A stretch of DNA of 5,616 nucleotides from an uncultured Lachnospiraceae bacterium. Lineage in GTDB: Bacteria > Bacillota > Clostridia > Lachnospirales > Lachnospiraceae. Position numbers and translations under genes: made by a program. Shown here piece after piece: positions 1 to 5,385 of the stretch (within the stretch, counting starts at the first letter, position 1; every line of letters starts with the position of its first letter). The notes under the pieces were generated by a model. It saw only the letters and a program-made list of their open reading frames with translations, made no database searches and had not been told where the DNA came from. The stretch lies in contig CAUCOL010000137.1 in NCBI GenBank assembly GCA_958444395.1, positions 1 through 5,616 on the forward strand, in the 5' to 3' direction.

Positions 1-468
1 TGTCAGTGGAATCTTCTTTCCATCGACAGCAAAGGTATATTCTTCCAGATTGATGCTGATATTGCTCAGCCGCAGCACCTGTCCGTTATCTGCCTCGGCT
101 TCACTCCGGTTCATCCGGCGAAGAACGGCACGCAGCCTTGCCATGACCTCACTGGGACTAAATGGTTTGACGATATAATCATCCGCTCCGATATCCAGCC
201 CCATAATCTTGTCGTAATCTTCTCCGCGCGCTGTGATCAGAATGATCGGAACACTGGATTTGCTGCGCAGTGTCCGGCATACCTCATATCCATCCTTTAA
301 CGGCATCATGACATCCAGCAGGATCGCTGCCGGCTGATATTCTTCAAATTTACGCTCTGTCTCCAGTCCGTCTGCTGCGATCAATGGTTCATAGCCTTCT
401 TTTTTTACATAGACGGACAAAATATCCGTTATATCCTTATTATCATCTGCTATTAATATATACTGCAT
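1..468 (-). CDS. OmpR/PhoB-type response regulator, N-terminal part (runs off left edge)
   Basis: The 156 visible residues hold a complete receiver domain and the start of what should be a winged-helix DNA-binding domain. Seen: acidic pair D8-D9, phospho-acceptor D52 in the LLDVMMP context, T79 in ITAR, and K101-P102 in the VKPF motif, all at canonical receiver spacing. A linker follows (about 119-130), then the beta strands that open an OmpR/PhoB output domain (LRLSNISINLEEYTF, about 132-146). The family normally has 220-235 residues, so about a third is missing. The start is supported by a GGGAGGAGA ribosome binding site at 475-483, about six bases before the ATG. The protein should be phosphorylated by a partner histidine kinase, which is not in the window and may lie downstream (to the left). 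Ligand and regulon cannot be told. The divergent Ig-like gene is a plausible but unproven target. Confidence 0.95.
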   Translation of the reverse strand, partial: MQYILIADDNKDITDILSVYVKKEGYEPLIAADGLETERKFEEYQPAAILLDVMMPLKDGYEVCRTLRSKSSVPIILITARGEDYDKIMGLDIGADDYIVKPFSPSEVMARLRAVLRRMNRSEAEADNGQVLRLSNISINLEEYTFAVDGKKIPLT

Positions 469-519
469 ATTTTTCTCCTCCCGTATGTATCTTTTGATAT
501 CCAGCTAATGTAAAGGCAG

Positions 520-607
520 GCACTTCGCATTTCTTATATTGCAAGTGCGTTCACCATAGAACTTCACGGATGCAAGTCTCTGTATCTGCTAAGTTCTATG
601 ACCACTT
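520..607. promoter_or_regulatory. Structured inverted-repeat region with two competing pairings
   Basis: Two hairpins can be drawn. The first pairs GCACTT (520-525) plus GCA (527-529) with TGCAAGTGC (540-548), leaving a one-base bulge. The second pairs CATAGAACTT (555-564) exactly with AAGTTCTATG (591-600). Inside it, 567-574 pairs with 581-588 (two G-U pairs), so most of this 46-base stretch is base-paired. AAGTG at 543-547 can instead pair with CACTT at 603-607 and lengthen the second stem, so the two structures compete. Read on the minus strand this lies in the probable 5' leader of the response regulator. The plus-strand promoter lies beyond it, so it is not in the Ig-like gene's leader. 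It could be an RNA regulatory element, a dispersed palindromic repeat or a protein-binding site. No riboswitch family was recognised. Confidence 0.55.
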
Positions 608-665
608 TTGTCTTCGCCTACAGGTTAAATCAAAAATAAGTAAAAATTATGGCAATTCTATTAAT

Positions 666-699
666 TTGACACGCTTTTGCCATTTCGGTATGGTATAGT
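666..699 (+). promoter_or_regulatory. Sigma-A-type promoter for the Ig-like protein gene
   Basis: A perfect -35 box TTGACA (666-671) is followed after 17 bases by TATGGT (689-694). A better -10 hexamer, TATAGT (694-699), overlaps it and is preceded by TGG, an extended -10, but its spacing to TTGACA is 22. Either way transcription would start at about 701-707, giving a leader of about 90-100 bases before the Ig-like gene. The choice between the two -10 boxes is open. Confidence 0.65.
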
Positions 700-716
700 A
701 CGTTTAATCAATATAA

Positions 717-764
717 GTTATTGTATCGCATGGGATAATTCCCGGATGCTTCCGTTATTGTATC
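717..764 (+). repeat. 11-bp direct repeat flanking a leader hairpin
   Basis: GTTATTGTATC occurs at 717-727 and again at 754-764, 37 bases apart; the match extends to 13 of 14 bases. Between the copies, GCATGGGA (728-735) pairs with TCCC (740-743) and ATGC (746-749), with a TAAT loop and a two-base bulge. The unit lies just after the predicted transcription start of the Ig-like gene. It could be an operator or an RNA stability or regulatory element. No T-tract follows, so it is not an intrinsic terminator. Confidence 0.5.
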
Positions 765-797
765 ACACTTGTACACTATCAGAAAAGAGGAAGAACT

Positions 798-1484
798 ATG
801 AAGTTAAAACCAATACGTACGACAAGGATGCGGTGGATTGCCCTCGTTCTTTGTATGATTATACTCCCCACCTGTATGGTGCAGCCCGCCCGGGCACGTT
901 CATACAGTCAGAGTATTTCCAAATCAGGTCCTAAGGGCAGCTACACACTGAACACGACGGACATGGATCTGCTGGTATCCAATACCGGAACTCTGACCGT
1001 GGATGGCATATCGGATGAAGAGGTTTCTTTTAAATGTGAGGATACCGATATCGTATCGATCACGAATGCCGGAAACGGCAGCTGCTCACTGACAGGTGTC
1101 TCTGTCGGTGAAACAACGGTCACCATAAAGGTCAAAAAGAAAAATGCATTGTTCTTTACAAAGCCGCTGGCACGTTTTCGCTGTGACGTAACAGTATCCC
1201 CCAAAGCTGCCAGTATCAGCTTTAAGAAAAAAGTATATAAAACCGTGGTCAATAAGACCGTGAAGCCAAAGCTGGTGATCCGTCCAAGCATCACCTCCGA
1301 ACGCCCTGTCTATACGATCGCAAATCCGGAGATCGCCACAGTCAATAAAAAGGGACGAGTATCCGGGATCTCCGCCGGGATCACGACGCTGACAGCGACC
1401 ATCCAGAATGGCATGAGCGTTCAATGCAAGATCATTGTAAAAAATCCAAAAAAGAAGACCTCTTCAACAAATCATTTTTCATAA
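798..1484 (+). CDS. Secreted protein with two bacterial Ig-like (BIG2) domains
   Basis: This 228-residue protein starts with a signal peptide: basic n-region (K2, K4, R7, R10, R12), hydrophobic core about 13-28, and a likely signal peptidase I site after A31-R32-A33. Two Ig-like folds of the BIG2 type follow. The first is about 48-134, with a degenerate consensus (CEDTDIVSITN, then LTGVSVGETTVTI). The second is about 137-215, with the classic pattern NPEIATVNKKGRVSGISAG followed by TTLTATI. Mature cysteines are C80, C96, C129 and C210. The tail is lysine-rich and has no LPXTG motif, membrane anchor or cell-wall-binding repeat, so the protein is probably released or held by charge. BIG2 domains usually act as surface adhesion or spacer modules; no enzymatic part is visible. 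An AGAGG site at 786-790 supports the start. The gene is divergent from the response regulator, ends at a strong terminator and appears monocistronic. Confidence 0.85.
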   Translation: MKLKPIRTTRMRWIALVLCMIILPTCMVQPARARSYSQSISKSGPKGSYTLNTTDMDLLVSNTGTLTVDGISDEEVSFKCEDTDIVSITNAGNGSCSLTGVSVGETTVTIKVKKKNALFFTKPLARFRCDVTVSPKAASISFKKKVYKTVVNKTVKPKLVIRPSITSERPVYTIANPEIATVNKKGRVSGISAGITTLTATIQNGMSVQCKIIVKNPKKKTSSTNHFS

Positions 1485-1497
1485 AAAAAGACAAAAA

Positions 1498-1535
1498 CAG
1501 CGGCTCTGTTGTAGACAGATCCGCTGCTTTTCTTT
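1498..1535. terminator. Bidirectional intrinsic terminator between convergent genes
   Basis: CAGCGG (1498-1503) pairs with CCGCTG (1521-1526). TCTGT (1505-1509) pairs with ACAGA (1515-1519) inside it after one C/T mismatch, leaving a five-base loop. On the plus strand the stem is followed by CTTTTCTTT. On the minus strand the A-rich stretch at 1483-1497 reads as a long T-tract, so the element can serve both the Ig-like gene and rfbC. A much weaker second hairpin, CACC (1549-1552) with GGTG (1561-1564), lies before a T-rich run on the rfbC side. Confidence 0.85.
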
Positions 1536-1582
1536 ACTATTTCTCTGTCACCATAGATCCGGTGCAGATTCTTTTTTATCTC

Positions 1583-2140
1583 TTACAGAGCTACTTCCTC
1601 AGAAAACTGTGGGTGCTTGCCATCCTTCTCTGAAATATTCGGTGTCACATCTGCCGGAATCGGCCAGTCGATCGCAAGTGTCGGATCGTTCCACATAATA
1701 CCTGCTTCTGAACTTGGATCATAAAAATCTGTACATTTATATGCAAATTCAGCCGTATCAGAAATAACGTAGAATCCATGTGCAAAGCCTTCCGGGATAT
1801 AGAACATATTTTTCTTCTCAGCTGTCAGTGTTACGCCAAACCATTTGCCAAATGTCTTAGATCCTTTACGGATATCGACTGCCACATCAAAAACTTCACC
1901 GCTCAGCACGCGCACCAGCTTGCCCTGTGTATGATTTCTCTGAAAATGCAGTCCACGGAGTACTCCCTTCGTCGAACTGGACTGGTTGTCCTGTACGAAC
2001 TCCATATCAAGTCCTGCCTCCTTGAACTCCTCATAATTATATGTTTCCATAAAATAACCTCTGTTATCTCCAAATACAGATGGCTGAATCAGATAGAGAC
2101 CTTCAATGTCTCCACATTTTTCAAATGTAAATTTGCCCAT
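1583..2140 (-). CDS. rfbC: dTDP-4-dehydrorhamnose 3,5-epimerase
   Basis: RfbC (RmlC) epimerises C3 and C5 of dTDP-4-keto-6-deoxyglucose, the third step of dTDP-L-rhamnose synthesis, in the cytoplasm. The 185-residue length is normal for this cupin-fold family. Seen: substrate-contact motif DNRGYFMETY (25-34); FVQDNQSSS followed by LRGLHFQ (48-67) with catalytic H65; K74 in GKLVRVLSG; the IPEGFAHGF motif (115-123); active-site Y134; GIMWNDP (147-153); and ISEKD (169-173), whose aspartate usually pairs with the catalytic histidine. All key residues are intact. A GGAGG site at 2147-2151 lies six bases before the ATG. The gene sits alone without rfbA, rfbB or rfbD and is the last minus-strand gene before a terminator. 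L-rhamnose would feed cell-wall polysaccharide or capsule, with the partner genes presumably elsewhere. Confidence 0.96.
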   Translation of the reverse strand: MGKFTFEKCGDIEGLYLIQPSVFGDNRGYFMETYNYEEFKEAGLDMEFVQDNQSSSTKGVLRGLHFQRNHTQGKLVRVLSGEVFDVAVDIRKGSKTFGKWFGVTLTAEKKNMFYIPEGFAHGFYVISDTAEFAYKCTDFYDPSSEAGIMWNDPTLAIDWPIPADVTPNISEKDGKHPQFSEEVAL

Positions 2141-2249
2141 TTTTATCCTCCATATACAACTTAAACTTAAATTTTATGTAACCACAGAATGACAAGAAGC
2201 CCAAAAGTACCCTTTACGATCCGGTCTCTTTCCCTTCTGCACTTCTATT

Positions 2250-2278
2250 ACTATACCATTGTCACTCTGACTTCGCAA
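2250..2278 (-). promoter_or_regulatory. Predicted promoter for rfbC, overlapping the end of the upstream gene
   Basis: On the minus strand, TTGCGA (2273-2278) is followed after exactly 17 bases by TATAGT (2250-2255), which is preceded by TGG (extended -10). The -35 box lies inside the last codons of the MerR-type gene. Transcription would start near 2243, leaving a leader of about 100 bases before rfbC. I see no convincing terminator between the two genes, so read-through from upstream is also possible. Confidence 0.6.
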
Positions 2279-3014
2279 ATAGTTTCTTCTTTTTTCTTCG
2301 TACCCGGCGTCTGTGTTTATATTCCCCTACCGTCTCCTCCGTGGCTGCTGCCTCTGCGTCTGCCCCGGCAGAGGTTTCTTTTCCAGACGTCAAGCTCTTC
2401 TTTGCCCCATCCAGTCCTTCCGACTGGATCTGATTCAATATCTGATGAAGAAGCGCAACCTGTTTTTCATGCAGTTCCTCTTTACGCATCAGCAGATAAT
2501 TCATCTCTTTCTGCAGCCGTGTCGTCACCTCATTACAGATCCTTTCTTCTGACTCACGGCTCATTTCCTGCATGATCCCATAAATCATCTGACGGAGCAT
2601 TATTTCAAATTGCTGCAGACGATCCGTCGGCGTGTCCTCTTTCTTCGGATAATTCTGATGCAGCGGTATTACAGCCCCTTTACTATGCGTGACGTTTTTT
2701 TCCACCAGGCCGCCGGCTGCCTCCCTGGCAACCTGCGCATTTAATTCCTCCCGCAGCTTATATAACGCCATCGGATCCAGCTGATCCAGTTTTCCCAGAT
2801 CCGGCAGCACTTTCTTGATCGCCTTGAGCTGAAAGCCCTGTTCTTTCAACTCTTTGATCCTGCGCAGCTTCTGTATATCAGATTCCCGATAGTACCGATG
2901 CCCCATCTCATTTCTCGGAATCTTCAGTTCCAGCTCCTCTTCCCAATAGCGCAATACGTGATTTTCAACCTCTACAAGTTTAGATGCATCTGAAATCATA
3001 TAATTTTTTTCCAT
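2262..3014 (-). CDS. MerR-type DNA-binding protein with coiled coil and polybasic tail
   Basis: The protein has 250 residues. Residues about 5-73 form a MerR-type winged helix-turn-helix: YMISDASKLVEVENHVLRYW for the recognition helices, MGHRYY for the wing, then the QKLRRIKELKEQGFQLKAI helices. A variable linker follows (about 85-130). A charged, heptad-like helical stretch spans about 131-198, then an acidic low-complexity segment (about 211-231). It ends in a very basic tail (KHRRRVRRKKKK, 233-244). There is no cysteine-based metal site or drug-binding domain, so it is not a classic MerR sensor. The layout of HTH, coiled coil and basic end recalls RacA-like chromosome-associated proteins, but I cannot claim orthology; it could equally be a local transcription factor. 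AGGAGG at 3021-3026 supports the start. The gene follows a membrane protein gene after 21 bases, so the two are probably cotranscribed. Confidence 0.8.
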   Translation of the reverse strand: MEKNYMISDASKLVEVENHVLRYWEEELELKIPRNEMGHRYYRESDIQKLRRIKELKEQGFQLKAIKKVLPDLGKLDQLDPMALYKLREELNAQVAREAAGGLVEKNVTHSKGAVIPLHQNYPKKEDTPTDRLQQFEIMLRQMIYGIMQEMSRESEERICNEVTTRLQKEMNYLLMRKEELHEKQVALLHQILNQIQSEGLDGAKKSLTSGKETSAGADAEAAATEETVGEYKHRRRVRRKKKKLFAKSE

Positions 3015-3035
3015 GATCTTCCTCCTGCCATATAA

Positions 3036-3905
3036 CTACATATATTCCTTTAATACTTCTTCAAACAACTGGGCACGCTCCGCTTCCGAACTTCCTGTCA
3101 ATGCCTGCTGTTTCTTATAGAGTTCCTGATTCAGCTGAACCTCCTCCAGAAGACTTGCCAGCAGTTCTTTTACTTCTCTGCCATTCCACGCCACCCCTCC
3201 TGTGACCGGCTGCTTTTTATTGTCCTTCTGCAGCTGCATGCTTTTGTCCTTCTGCGGCTGCATTTTGCTCTCTTTTTCTTCTCTGCCTTTTACCACATCC
3301 GTTTCTTGTAATTCCTGTGTCTCCGCTTCCTGAAAATATTCCATCTGATACTGTTTTGCAGCCTCCTGATGAAAGTATTCATTTTCCAGCCTGGCACGCA
3401 TCGTATTTTCCATATAGTCGATCAGCTGGACGCGAAAGAGCTTGCGATATTGTCTGCCATTTAACATCCACTCCGTAACCCCCTGCAAAAAAAGCAATGC
3501 TACCACGACAAAGCCCATCACCAGAAACCATTCCTGCGGCAGCTTATAATATCCGGCTGCCAGTGAAAAAAGTGAGGCAAACCCGATCGTCGCCGCTGTT
3601 GTATAAAAACCGATACACTCCCAGGTCTGCAGAGACAGGCCCAGAAAATGATAATGATACAGATAGCGGTCTACAAAGTTCTCTACATTATGTACGCTGA
3701 TCTGCAATTTATAATATGCTTCAAATTTTGCCATCATCGCTTTCATCCATTTATTTTTCGTCGTACCCATCTGACTGGAATCCCGGATCAGTTTTTTGTA
3801 CATGGCCGCTCCGATGATCTTCATCAGAAAAGATACCAGTGTCATCGCACCCAAAAAATAAAATACATCATAGTTTTCTAACAATGTCTTCATAAGAATC
3901 TCCAT
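3036..3905 (-). CDS. Three-segment membrane protein of unknown function with long cytoplasmic tail
   Basis: I do not recognise a named family. The 289 residues contain hydrophobic segments at about 14-36, 97-118 and 126-146. The loop at 37-96 (K50, K52, K55, K60, R80) and the tail after 147 are rich in basic residues. By the positive-inside rule the N-terminus should be outside and both of these regions in the cytoplasm. The tail is predicted helical and Q/E-rich (about 165-205), then holds a short internal repeat (MQPQKDKS, MQLQKDNK; 215-230), and ends in amphipathic helix (about 242-289). No catalytic motif is visible. The start has AGAGG at 3911-3915, five bases upstream. An alternative ATG four codons in, preceded by GGAG, cannot be excluded. 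The MerR-type gene follows 21 bases after the stop, which suggests a shared task. No clear promoter was found upstream. Confidence 0.75.
   Translation of the reverse strand: MEILMKTLLENYDVFYFLGAMTLVSFLMKIIGAAMYKKLIRDSSQMGTTKNKWMKAMMAKFEAYYKLQISVHNVENFVDRYLYHYHFLGLSLQTWECIGFYTTAATIGFASLFSLAAGYYKLPQEWFLVMGFVVVALLFLQGVTEWMLNGRQYRKLFRVQLIDYMENTMRARLENEYFHQEAAKQYQMEYFQEAETQELQETDVVKGREEKESKMQPQKDKSMQLQKDNKKQPVTGGVAWNGREVKELLASLLEEVQLNQELYKKQQALTGSSEAERAQLFEEVLKEYM
3220..3263. repeat. Two-copy 24-bp tandem repeat inside the membrane protein gene
   Basis: Two 20-base units, 3220-3239 and 3244-3263, differ at one base and repeat with a period of 24. The period is a multiple of three, so the repeat encodes eight residues twice (MQPQKDKS / MQLQKDNK) in the cytoplasmic linker. 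It looks like a recent in-frame duplication and its copy number may vary between strains. Confidence 0.8.
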
Positions 3906-4110
3906 TTCTGCCTCTTTGCATAATGTACCGGGAGCTTAGAGTCTTGCTCCGCTCTGTCTTATCCCCGGTCAGTCAACAGGTACTTACTATCACTGCCTAT
4001 AATGATACCTTCTTCCCACCCGCCATAAAAGACTGCTTTGGACGTCATATTTTCCTGTTCTTCGACAGCAGATTTTTTTCTTCCCTGTCTGCCGACATGT
4101 ACTCCTATGG
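3906..4110. other. Intergenic stretch with weak inverted repeats, no gene seen
   Basis: No convincing gene lies here: the open frames on both strands lack ribosome binding sites and family features. Small inverted repeats are visible: GGAGC (3931-3935) with GCTCC (3946-3950), enclosed by ACCG (3927-3930) with CGGT (3966-3969); TATCA with TGATA at about 3988-4007; and CTGT (4055-4058) with ACAG (4065-4068), followed by a seven-T run (4073-4079). On the minus strand this would be the leader of the membrane protein gene. No known riboswitch or T-box signature was found. Confidence 0.35.
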
Positions 4111-4139
4111 TTGACCTTTTCCGATCCTTTTTTTATACT
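4111..4139 (+). promoter_or_regulatory. Sigma-A-type promoter for the rhomboid gene
   Basis: TTGACC (4111-4116) and TATACT (4134-4139), each five of six to consensus, are separated by exactly 17 bases. Transcription would start near 4146. This gives a leader of about 115 bases that contains both copies of the tandem element and ends at the rhomboid start codon. Confidence 0.75.
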
Positions 4140-4157
4140 GTTTCTTATATTATTAAC

Positions 4158-4245
4158 TATTGACGTGTGCAGCACATCACCGATGCTTTATTTTTGAAGT
4201 AATATATTGACCGATGCAGCATATTACCGCTGCTTTATTTTTGAA
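4158..4245 (+). repeat. Tandem pair of a 41-base element in the rhomboid leader
   Basis: Bases 4158-4198 and 4205-4245 match at 35 of 41 positions with a period of 47. Each begins TATTGAC and ends TGCTTTATTTTTGAA. Each holds a 9-base palindrome, GTGCAGCAC in the first and ATGCAGCAT in the second. The outer pair changes from G-C to A-T, so the symmetry is kept. Retained symmetry suggests a dimeric repressor site or an RNA stem, but two differences are a small sample. Confidence 0.75.
4216..4242 (+). terminator. Terminator-like hairpin just before the rhomboid start (possible attenuator)
   Basis: GCAGC (4216-4220) pairs with GCTGC (4229-4233) around an eight-base loop and is followed by TTTATTTTT (4234-4242). 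The equivalent stem in the first copy (4169-4173 with 4182-4186) has one mismatch and the same T-tract. The hairpin lies downstream of the predicted promoter and ends eight bases before the ribosome binding site, so it could terminate leader transcripts. The stem is short, so it may be inefficient. Confidence 0.45.
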
Positions 4246-4261
4246 AGGTAAGGATATCCCT

Positions 4262-5320
4262 ATGAACCAAGAACTACTTGAACCCATCTTATCCGGACTT
4301 GGATATGAACGTATCCCTTTAAATATCTCCTATATCGGCTTTTATCTGTGCCGCCAGGGTGATATCAGCTATAACATCCTGGTGGTGGATCAACAGCAGC
4401 CCCCTTTCTTAAATCGGAATGGACTGCTCCATATCTCTGAACAGATTCGTGACTATCTGACCGGACAGAACTGTCATACTAATTATTTTCTGTATATCCT
4501 GCTGCAGCAGCCCGGTCAGTCCCAGTCCCTTTTTCGGGACGGTGAAAATTACTGGGTCGCTGTCCCGGATTCCGGACAGCTCTATGTCTATGAAAACTGG
4601 CATCCGTTCTTCCAGCCGGTTCGCCGTGCATTGGAAGATCTTATGTCGCAGCAGAACGCCAAAGCTCCGGGCACAGACGCTGCCCCTGCCGGTACAGCAG
4701 CCACACGCAGACGGACAACCTCTGCTTTCGCACAAAACCGCTTTCCAATCTGCAGTCTGCTCCTTGTTATCATCAATGTACTGGTATTTCTTGTCACCGA
4801 TTTCTTCTGGGCAGTAGACTGGTCTGCATTGGGAGGACTCTCCTGGCAGGAGGTGATACACCAGCATCAATATTACCGCCTGATCACTTCTATCTTCCTC
4901 CATAGCGGACTGGATCATATCTTTAATAATATGCTGGTTCTGTTTATGCTGGGACGTTATCTGGAACAACAGCTTCGCAGCGGTGCCTTCCTGACGCTGT
5001 ATTTTTCATCCGGTATTCTTGCAGGCTGTACGTCGATGGTTTATAATATGATGCAGAATAATACGGTCGCATCCGTCGGTGCATCCGGGGCGATTTTCGG
5101 ACTGATGGGTGGTCTGCTGGTTCTGGTGCTTGTCTCACATGGAAAAGGACAGGCGCTGGATGTGCGGCAGATTCTTCTCATGGCAGCCCTCAGTCTGTAC
5201 AGCGGTCTGACCAGCCAGGATGTGGATAACGCCGCCCATATCGGCGGATTCATTGGAGGAATGCTTGTGGCTGCCCTCTTCTGTTTCATCCGGCACAGGA
5301 AAGAACGCCGCCTGCACTAG
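4262..5320 (+). CDS. Rhomboid-family intramembrane serine protease
   Basis: Rhomboids cut transmembrane segments of substrate proteins within the membrane. From the start at 4262 the protein has 352 residues. The C-terminal half is a six-segment rhomboid core (about 161-345). Seen: HxxxN at H219-N223 (oxyanion region), catalytic serine S275 in GASGAIFG, and catalytic histidine H326 in AHIGGFIGG, so the Ser-His dyad is intact. The preceding part (1-130) is soluble and presumably cytoplasmic, and is joined by an Ala/Thr/Pro-rich linker (133-155); I cannot assign it to a named domain. I chose 4262 because AAGGA (4250-4254) sits seven bases upstream. An in-frame ATG at 4214 lies inside the leader repeat without a good site. 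It is followed after 65 bases by a flavodoxin-like gene with no clear terminator between. Substrates cannot be inferred. Confidence 0.95.
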   Translation: MNQELLEPILSGLGYERIPLNISYIGFYLCRQGDISYNILVVDQQQPPFLNRNGLLHISEQIRDYLTGQNCHTNYFLYILLQQPGQSQSLFRDGENYWVAVPDSGQLYVYENWHPFFQPVRRALEDLMSQQNAKAPGTDAAPAGTAATRRRTTSAFAQNRFPICSLLLVIINVLVFLVTDFFWAVDWSALGGLSWQEVIHQHQYYRLITSIFLHSGLDHIFNNMLVLFMLGRYLEQQLRSGAFLTLYFSSGILAGCTSMVYNMMQNNTVASVGASGAIFGLMGGLLVLVLVSHGKGQALDVRQILLMAALSLYSGLTSQDVDNAAHIGGFIGGMLVAALFCFIRHRKERRLH

Positions 5321-5385
5321 GGTTCATTGGCTTCGCTCCATGTTATGGGCAATTTCCTATTCCATAAAAAGAAAGGTGTAAATCT

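Noticed and set aside
867..875. Possible lipoprotein signal (LPTC) in the Ig-like protein
   Set aside because: Proline and threonine before the cysteine do not fit the usual lipobox, and an ARA signal peptidase I site follows.
677..934. Open frame starting at a TTG between the promoter and the Ig-like gene
   Set aside because: It overlaps the promoter and the signal peptide region of the Ig-like gene in another frame, has no ribosome binding site and resembles no protein family.
3990..4080. T-box or riboswitch in the leader of the membrane protein gene
   Set aside because: A GGGTGG stretch on the minus strand resembles part of the T-box motif, but the rest of the motif and a terminator are absent and the downstream gene is not of a typical T-box class.
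3923..4175. Short open frames on both strands in the gap before the rhomboid gene
   Set aside because: They have no ribosome binding sites, no recognisable domains and unusual composition; they are best read as chance frames.
4158..4245. The two tandem units as a minimal CRISPR array
   Set aside because: There are only two units with a six-base gap and six mismatches, no spacer-sized unique sequence and no cas genes.
4214..4261. Longer start for the rhomboid gene at 4214
   Set aside because: The ATG sits inside the tandem leader element with no good ribosome binding site, while the ATG at 4262 has AAGGA at ideal spacing.
4409..5317. Several minus-strand open frames opposite the rhomboid gene
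   Set aside because: They are shadows of a gene with intact catalytic motifs and carry no family features of their own.
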